Below are positions 36,350 to 36,582 of a DNA stretch of 36,582 nucleotides, one piece after another. Both the position numbers and the translations under genes were made by a program. The DNA comes from JBMOGA01 sp049318625 (GTDB lineage: Bacteria > Pseudomonadota > Alphaproteobacteria > Rhizobiales > Hyphomicrobiaceae): the NCBI GenBank assembly GCA_049318625.1, contig JBMOGA010000038.1:1-36582 (forward strand). Direction: 5' to 3'. Every line of letters begins with the position of its first letter. Positions within the stretch are counted from its first letter, which is position 1. The notes beneath the pieces are model-generated. The model made no database searches. It saw only the letters and a list, made by a program, of their open reading frames with translations, and was not told the origin of the DNA.

Positions 36350-36582
36350 CTAAAACGCCCCGAACTTCAGGTAATCGCAGCCCTTGTAGAACTCGGTTGC
36401 CTGCCACGTGAATTGCACCTCCGTTTCGTCGAGCCCGGAACATGGAAACAGACCAGCCTTGCTGGCCTTGTTCGTCACGATCTTGCGGGTTGTGTAGGTC
36501 CACAGCAGGCCAGCGTTTGCTTCAGGACTTAGCAGGCTGTTGAACTTCTCGCCGGCTGACAGCCCTCCGCGAATATGATTCC
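36350..36582 (-). CDS. unrecognised protein, 3' end only
   Basis: A minus-strand frame open without a stop for 76 codons, from the window edge to a TAG at 36350-36352. The start is outside the window. The residues read GEKFNSLLSPEANAGLL, then LLWTYTTRKIV and VQFTWQATEFYKGCDYL at the end. It has two cysteines and many aromatic residues and shows no motif I recognise. The codon use has more A and T in third positions than the surrounding genes. Coding is likely because the frame is long for this region and reads like a folded protein, but it is not proven. Confidence 0.55.
   Translation of the reverse strand, partial: NHIRGGLSAGEKFNSLLSPEANAGLLWTYTTRKIVTNKASKAGLFPCSGLDETEVQFTWQATEFYKGCDYLKFGAF

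Overview
The window is a high-G+C stretch of what looks like an alphaproteobacterial chromosome, probably order Hyphomicrobiales. The clues are a gcrA cell-cycle regulator, two DUF1127 proteins, a fumC-DUF4169-ribbon-helix-helix cluster, the argD-argF-hslO order and a gltB/gltD locus. The genes are mostly housekeeping. I see no phage, insertion sequence, CRISPR array, rRNA or tRNA. Family names come from reading the translated sequence; no search was run.

Layout. 1-470: 3' end of an oligoendopeptidase F gene. 877-1494: two DUF1127 genes. 1451-7214 (minus): uvrD, a secreted dienelactone-hydrolase-like enzyme, a DUF3754 membrane protein and prmA. 7533-11303 (plus): a large AsmA-family envelope protein. 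11278-13142 (minus): fumC, DUF4169, RHH protein. 13358-15583: three genes for exported proteins (metallo-beta-lactamase fold, a methyltransferase with a signal peptide, a small Cys-containing protein). 16151-22925 (plus): gltB, a glutathione-S-transferase-like gene and gltD, which look like one nitrogen-assimilation operon. 22950-26890 (minus): two tandem MltB-type lytic transglycosylases joined by a four-base overlap, then a DUF459/SGNH-like protein whose catalytic motifs are altered. 26998-27549 (minus): gcrA. 28157-31427 (plus): argD-argF-hslO. 31586-34516 (minus): a split AtuA-type pair, a TPR protein and a PCu(A)C copper chaperone. 34708-36297 (plus): an L,D-transpeptidase with a second, cysteine-less YkuD-like half. 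36350-36582 (minus): 3' end of an unrecognised gene.

The most interesting signal lies before argD. A -35/-10 pair (28122-28150) points to a start at or next to an ATG at 28157. That ATG opens a 20-codon frame with five arginine codons (28157-28219). It is followed by a perfect 8-bp hairpin with a T-rich tract (28245-28273), 23 bases before the argD start codon. The 5' arm of the hairpin can also pair with sequence inside the small frame. This is the layout of a ribosome-mediated transcription attenuator that senses arginine, acting on an arginine-biosynthesis operon, and possibly with a leaderless leader peptide. It is an inference from sequence only.

Other points worth checking are CtrA-like motifs upstream of gcrA and of the L,D-transpeptidase, tandem stem-loops ahead of gltB, and several protein oddities given under findings.
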